Origin: Oscillospiraceae bacterium
GTDB taxonomy: Bacteria; Bacillota; Clostridia; Oscillospirales; Acutalibacteraceae
DNA: 7,318 bases
Reading direction: 5' to 3'
Assembly (NCBI GenBank): GCA_902766855.1
Contig: CACXFE010000162.1
Location: forward strand, 1 to 7,318
Position numbers and translations under genes: made by a program. The notes under the pieces were generated by a model. The model saw only the letters and a program-made list of their open reading frames with translations. It had not been told where the DNA came from and searched no databases. This document shows positions 5,736 through 7,318 of the stretch, one piece after another; position 1 is the stretch's first letter, and each line of letters starts with the position of its first letter.

Positions 5736-7318
5736 ATGGAGTATTTATCCGACATTGAAATTGCCCAACGCACCCCCATGCGCCCCATTACCCAAATTGC
5801 CGAACTGGCGGGGATCGACGAACAGTATCTCGAACAGTACGGCAAATACAAAGCCAAGATCGATCTTTCCCTCTTGAAAGAAAGCAAGCGGGAAAACGGC
5901 AAACTGGTTTTGGTGACCGCGATCACCCCCACCCCGGCGGGCGAAGGCAAAACCACCACCACCATCGGCTTGGCGGACGGGCTGCGCCGCATCGGTGAAA
6001 ATGTCACGGTCGCCCTCAGAGAGCCTTCCCTTGGGCCGGTATTCGGGATCAAAGGCGGCGCCGCCGGCGGCGGATATGCACAGGTCGTTCCGATGGAGGA
6101 TATCAACCTGCATTTCACCGGGGATTTTCATGCTATCGGCGCGGCTAACAATCTGCTTGCCGCCATGTTAGACAATCATATCCAACAAGGAAACGCCCTC
6201 GGGATCGATGTGCGGAAAATCACTTGGAAACGCTGTGTCGATATGAACGATCGGCAACTTCGCCATGTGATCGACGGGCTGGGCGGAAAGCCGAACGGCG
6301 TGCCGCGGGAAGACGGATTTGATATCACCGTGGCAAGCGAAATCATGGCGGTGCTTTGCCTTTCCTCTTCCATTACCGATTTAAAAGAGCGCCTTTCCCG
6401 CATTGTGGTGGGCTATACTTACGATGATCAACCGGTCACCTGCGGGCAGTTGAAAGCGGCCGGCGCGATGGCGGCGCTGTTGAAAGACGCGCTGAAACCC
6501 AATTTGGTGCAAACCCTGGAAGGAACTCCCGCCCTGGTTCACGGCGGCCCCTTTGCCAATATTGCGCATGGGTGCAACTCGGTCATCGCCACCAAAATGG
6601 CATTAAAACTTTCCGATTACGCCATCACGGAAGCGGGTTTCGGCGCGGATCTCGGCGCGGAAAAATTCCTTGACATCAAATGCCGCATGGCGGGGCTTAC
6701 GCCCTCGGCGGTCGTCATCGTCGCCACCATTCGGGCGCTGAAAATGCACGGCGGACTGGATAAAAAATCCTTAGGGGAAGAAAATCTTGCCGCGCTGAAA
6801 AAAGGAATCCCCAATTTGCTGCGCCATGTTTCCAATATCAAAAATGTTTATCGCTTGCCCTGTGTGGTCGCGGTAAACCGCTTCCCCACCGATACCGACG
6901 CGGAGGTGGCGTTCATCATCGAAAAATGCAAAGAACTCGGCGTGAATGTGGTGCTTTCCACCGTCTGGGCGGACGGCGGCAAAGGCGGCGAAGCCCTTGC
7001 GCGGGAAGTGGTGCGGCTTTGCCGGGAAGAAAAGGGCGATTTCACATTCAGTTATCCCGATGAATACGGCATTGCCGAAAAAATTGAAGCCGTTGCGAAA
7101 AAGATTTACGGGGCGGACGGCGTGAACTTCCTTCCTGCCGCCTTGAAACAGATCGAGCGTTTAACGGAACTGGGTTTCGGCTCGCTGCCGGTTTGTATCG
7201 CCAAAACACAGTATAGTTTTTCGGATGATCCTACCCTTTTGGGCGCTCCGACCGGCTTTACCGTTACGGTGCGCAATGTGAAAATCTCCGCCGGGGCAGG
7301 CTTCTTGGTTGTCTTAAC
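5736..7318 (+). CDS. fhs: Formate-tetrahydrofolate ligase, 3' end cut by window edge
   Basis: Fhs joins formate to tetrahydrofolate with ATP, giving 10-formyl-THF, the donor for the two formylation steps of purine synthesis and a key intermediate of folate one-carbon metabolism in anaerobes. The 527 codons present cover all but roughly the last 30 of the usual 555-560 residues. Visible elements are the nucleotide-binding TPAGEGKTTTT (residues 66-76), REPSLGPVFGIKGGAAGGGY (95-114, containing the first family signature), FTGDFHAI (127-134) and the second signature VATIRALKMHGG (329-340). The reading ends within the conserved VRNVKISAGAGFLVVL near the C-terminus. The start is ATG 5736, with ATG 5733 as an alternative adding one methionine. 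It begins 29 nt after glyA with no terminator between, so it is the third gene of the operon. Confidence 0.97.
   Translation, partial: MEYLSDIEIAQRTPMRPITQIAELAGIDEQYLEQYGKYKAKIDLSLLKESKRENGKLVLVTAITPTPAGEGKTTTTIGLADGLRRIGENVTVALREPSLGPVFGIKGGAAGGGYAQVVPMEDINLHFTGDFHAIGAANNLLAAMLDNHIQQGNALGIDVRKITWKRCVDMNDRQLRHVIDGLGGKPNGVPREDGFDITVASEIMAVLCLSSSITDLKERLSRIVVGYTYDDQPVTCGQLKAAGAMAALLKDALKPNLVQTLEGTPALVHGGPFANIAHGCNSVIATKMALKLSDYAITEAGFGADLGAEKFLDIKCRMAGLTPSAVVIVATIRALKMHGGLDKKSLGEENLAALKKGIPNLLRHVSNIKNVYRLPCVVAVNRFPTDTDAEVAFIIEKCKELGVNVVLSTVWADGGKGGEALAREVVRLCREEKGDFTFSYPDEYGIAEKIEAVAKKIYGADGVNFLPAALKQIERLTELGFGSLPVCIAKTQYSFSDDPTLLGAPTGFTVTVRNVKISAGAGFLVVL

Noticed and set aside
5630..6131. Minus-strand frames of 162 and 128 codons
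   Set aside because: Antisense to the start of fhs, whose conserved motifs account for the coding signal.

Overview
The window looks like a chromosomal segment from an anaerobic Firmicute, probably class Clostridia (Oscillospiraceae/Ruminococcaceae-like). This rests on strong AGGAGG-type ribosome binding sites, a TTG start on purB, a formate-tetrahydrofolate ligase gene, a ZTP riboswitch closely resembling known clostridial and fusobacterial examples, and a BofC-like small protein. The placement is inference from style and gene content; no taxonomic marker is present. I saw no tRNA, rRNA, CRISPR array, insertion sequence or phage gene.

Left part (1-2808, all on the minus strand). Reading in the direction of transcription there is a 169-aa protein of unknown function (2808-2299), a 101-aa membrane-anchored protein resembling the BofC C-terminal domain (2212-1907), a strong GC-rich hairpin (1824-1798), a promoter with a dyad over its -35 box, a MATE-family multidrug efflux pump (1686-244), and a stand-alone TipAS drug-binding domain protein that overlaps the pump's 3' end by 20 nt and runs off the left edge (263-1). 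Pump and TipAS protein look like a translationally coupled drug-resistance pair.

Right part (2831-7318, all on the plus strand). A good sigma-A promoter (TTGACA-17-TATACT), with its -35 box inside a 20-bp perfect dyad, drives a leader carrying a ZTP (pfl) riboswitch aptamer. A classic intrinsic terminator follows, and its 5' arm shares bases with aptamer helix P3. Behind it lies a tight operon: purB (adenylosuccinate lyase), glyA (serine hydroxymethyltransferase) and fhs (formate-THF ligase, 3' end cut off by the window edge).

The right-hand genes form one metabolic unit. ZTP and its monophosphate ZMP (AICAR) build up when 10-formyl-THF is too scarce for the PurH step. The riboswitch should then let transcription continue into glyA and fhs, which supply one-carbon folates. 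The first gene, purB, makes AICAR itself. The operon is a well-known logic in a clear form; the less explained items are the two promoter dyads, the unknown divergent 169-aa gene and the HTH-less TipAS protein behind the pump.
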